A stretch of DNA of 5,915 bases from an uncultured Ruminococcus sp. GTDB taxonomy: Bacteria > Bacillota > Clostridia > Oscillospirales > Ruminococcaceae. Both the position numbers and the translations under genes were made by a program. The stretch spans positions 1 through 5,915 of the forward strand of contig CACZQG010000358.1 of the NCBI GenBank assembly GCA_902783235.1, in the 5' to 3' direction. Below the pieces are notes generated by a model that worked only from the letters and a program-made list of their open reading frames with translations, ran no database searches and had not been told where the DNA came from. The first letter of the stretch is position 1. Each line of letters opens with the position of its first letter. This document shows positions 4,359 through 5,915 of this stretch, piece after piece.

Positions 4359-5915
4359 ATGAACTTCACAAAAAAAATGGCGGCACTGGTAACAAGTACT
4401 GCCTGTGCTGTTGCCTGCTTCGGATTCAGCGGCATACAGCTCTTCGACAGATCTGTTAAAGCTGCTGAGCTTTCCGACAGAACAGCATTTCAGATCACAA
4501 AGGAAATGAACGTGGGCTGGAATCTGGGAAATACCATGGATTCTACCACTGCAATTTCCGACCCCACTCCCAGCCAGACCGAAACTGCCTGGGGACAGCC
4601 TGTAACTACACAGGCAATGATCGATGCAGTAAAAGAAAAGGGCTTTAACACAGTCAGGATACCTACAACATGGTATCAGCACGTTGACGGCGATTTCAAC
4701 ATCGACGATGACTATCTTGCAAGAGTAAAAGAGATCGTTGACTACTGCTACAAAAATGATATGTATGTTATTCTGAATGTTCATCATGAGGAATGGATAA
4801 ACAGAAAGGATTTTGACACAGCTTACGACGATATGTCCAATAAGCTCACAAAGCTCTGGTCACAGATCGCTGCTTACTTTGCAGATTATGATCAGCACCT
4901 TATATTTGAAGGCATGAACGAGCCAAGAGCAGCAGGCACCACAAGAGAATGGTGGGGTGCTACTGCACAGGATAAGGAAATAATCAACAAGCTGGATGCT
5001 GATTTTGTCAAGACAGTAAGAGGAGTTGAGTCCAAATACAGTCAGACAAGACTTCTTATGATCCCATCCTACTGTGCATCCTCAGATCCCAGTATTTACG
5101 GTTCACTTCAGGTGCCTGATGATGATCACATTGCTGTATCCGTACACGCTTATTCCCCCTATTCATTTGTAATGGATAAGACAGGCGCCCATGACAGCTT
5201 CACAGATGCTTATAAGGCAGAGCTTACATCTATACTTAAAAATGTAAGAAACAAGTTTATTTCCAACCATATCCCTGTTGTCATCGGTGAAATGAGTGCC
5301 TCAAACTACGACAATACCGAGGCAAGAGTTAAATGGGCTGATGAATATGCAAAGCTTGCTAAATCTTACGGTATGCCTATTGTTCTCTGGGACAACAATG
5401 TTATCTCAAATCCCACAGATCCTTCCGAAGCCCACGGCTATTTCAACAGAACTGCTCTTTCCTGGTATGAGGGAAGCAGCCAGGTGGCAGATAAGCTTAT
5501 CAGCTCCTACAATTCAAGCAGTATAGCTTTTGGCTCAGATGGTATCGCCCCCGGCTTTACTCATGCTGATATAGATTCCGGCAAGGTGCTGGGAAGCAGC
5601 TACAGCCTTGATACAAGTACAGAAGTAAACTTCTCCGAAAATTTCAATTTCAGTTTTTCTGAATTTGAAGGTAAGGAATTTGCAGTAGCTTACACAGGCG
5701 GCGAAACACTTAAAGCTGCTATGATGGACGGCTCATGGAAAAACTGGACCGATCTGGATCCCTATGAGGTAAAGGACGGCATCGCTTACTTCTCGGTAGA
5801 TGAACTGAAGCAAAAATGGTCGGCATCAACTCAGCCCGAGCACATCTGCTTTGGTATATACTCAGGTACGGCAACAATAACCAAGATAGCTGTTATTGAT
5901 GCACCTCAGGTAACA
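4359..5915 (+). CDS. Secreted GH5 endo-glucanase/mannanase-type hydrolase, 3' end cut by the window
   Basis: The visible 519 codons are open to the window edge without a stop. Residues 1 to about 36 form a signal peptide (MNFTKK, a long hydrophobic stretch, likely cut near VKAAE). The GH5 barrel runs from about 45 to 385: MNVGWNLGNTMDS (50-62), WGQPVT (78-83), GFNTVRIPTTW with Arg100, NVHHEEW (140-146), acid/base Glu188 in FEGMNEPR, SVHAYSPY (261-268), nucleophile Glu311 in VVIGEMSA and VLWDNN (342-347). These motifs resemble subfamily GH5_4 (endo-beta-1,4-glucanases, xyloglucanases and some mannan-active enzymes), though the subfamily call is from memory of motifs. After a Ser-rich joint (382-389), residues about 394-515 form a beta-rich module with several Trp and Tyr, probably a carbohydrate-binding module not assigned here. 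A dockerin may follow outside the window. It is divergent from GH26, so joint action on plant mannan or glucan is likely. Confidence 0.93.
   Translation, partial: MNFTKKMAALVTSTACAVACFGFSGIQLFDRSVKAAELSDRTAFQITKEMNVGWNLGNTMDSTTAISDPTPSQTETAWGQPVTTQAMIDAVKEKGFNTVRIPTTWYQHVDGDFNIDDDYLARVKEIVDYCYKNDMYVILNVHHEEWINRKDFDTAYDDMSNKLTKLWSQIAAYFADYDQHLIFEGMNEPRAAGTTREWWGATAQDKEIINKLDADFVKTVRGVESKYSQTRLLMIPSYCASSDPSIYGSLQVPDDDHIAVSVHAYSPYSFVMDKTGAHDSFTDAYKAELTSILKNVRNKFISNHIPVVIGEMSASNYDNTEARVKWADEYAKLAKSYGMPIVLWDNNVISNPTDPSEAHGYFNRTALSWYEGSSQVADKLISSYNSSSIAFGSDGIAPGFTHADIDSGKVLGSSYSLDTSTEVNFSENFNFSFSEFEGKEFAVAYTGGETLKAAMMDGSWKNWTDLDPYEVKDGIAYFSVDELKQKWSASTQPEHICFGIYSGTATITKIAVIDAPQVT
5538..5903 (+). 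other. Putative carbohydrate-binding module of the GH5 protein
   Basis: Residues about 394-515 lie after the catalytic barrel and alternate short beta-strand-like segments (FNFSFSEF, EFAVAYTGG, IAYFSVDEL, HICFGIYSG, ATITKIAVI). Exposed aromatics occur in SWKNWTDLDPY and KQKW. The pattern fits a beta-sandwich binding module like those appended to Ruminococcus GH5 enzymes. The family cannot be named from sequence reading alone. Confidence 0.55.

Noticed and set aside
4389..4418. Cysteines at residues 16 and 20 of the GH5 signal peptide as a lipobox
   Set aside because: The residues before each Cys (STA, AVA) lack the expected Leu at -3, and the hydrophobic segment continues past them, so a normal secretion signal is more likely.
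4149..4787. Minus-strand open frame of 212 codons across the GH5 promoter and the start of the GH5 gene
   Set aside because: It is antisense to a GH5 gene with clear catalytic motifs, a promoter and a ribosome site, and its product resembles no protein family.

Overview
The window looks like a chromosomal segment of a fibre-degrading Firmicute of the Ruminococcus group (R. flavefaciens / R. albus / R. bicirculans type). Three things point there: a secreted glycoside hydrolase ending in a Ca-binding dockerin (a cellulosome attachment module), a second secreted GH5 glucanase/mannanase-type enzyme, and strong AGGAGG ribosome sites with sigma-A style promoters in AT-rich intergenic DNA. The species cannot be fixed from the sequence alone.

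Layout: (1) positions 1-52 hold the last codons of an upstream gene that overlaps the next start codon (ATGA). (2) 49-1500 (+) is glgA, glycogen synthase (GT5). It is followed by a strong intrinsic terminator at 1535-1562, an unassigned ~110 bp stretch, and a second, longer A-tract/T-tract hairpin at 1673-1705 that ends the convergent gene. (3) 1738-3759 (-) is a complete secreted GH26 beta-mannanase with the order signal peptide, CBM35-like module, GH26 domain, dockerin. (4) 3760-4358 is a 599 bp divergent control region. It carries a well-formed minus-strand promoter close to the GH26 gene, a second similar minus-strand promoter about 225 bp farther out, a stretch rich in complementary segments between them, and a consensus plus-strand promoter for the last gene with a folded 5' leader. 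(5) 4359-5915 (+) is the first 519 codons of a secreted GH5 enzyme with a C-terminal beta-rich module; it runs off the window.

How it fits together: GH26 and GH5 are divergently transcribed extracellular hydrolases that probably act on beta-mannan, glucomannan, xyloglucan or beta-glucan. The GH26 enzyme is built to dock on a cellulosome scaffold; whether the GH5 enzyme also has a dockerin cannot be seen. glgA belongs to intracellular glycogen storage and is insulated from the hydrolase pair by the double terminator, so it is a neighbour and not an operon partner. The least explained parts are the divergent control region (a duplicated promoter flanking a possible structured transcript, and the GH5 leader with a possible pseudoknot) and a repeated insert inside the GH26 domain. 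No mobile element, CRISPR array, tRNA or rRNA was seen.
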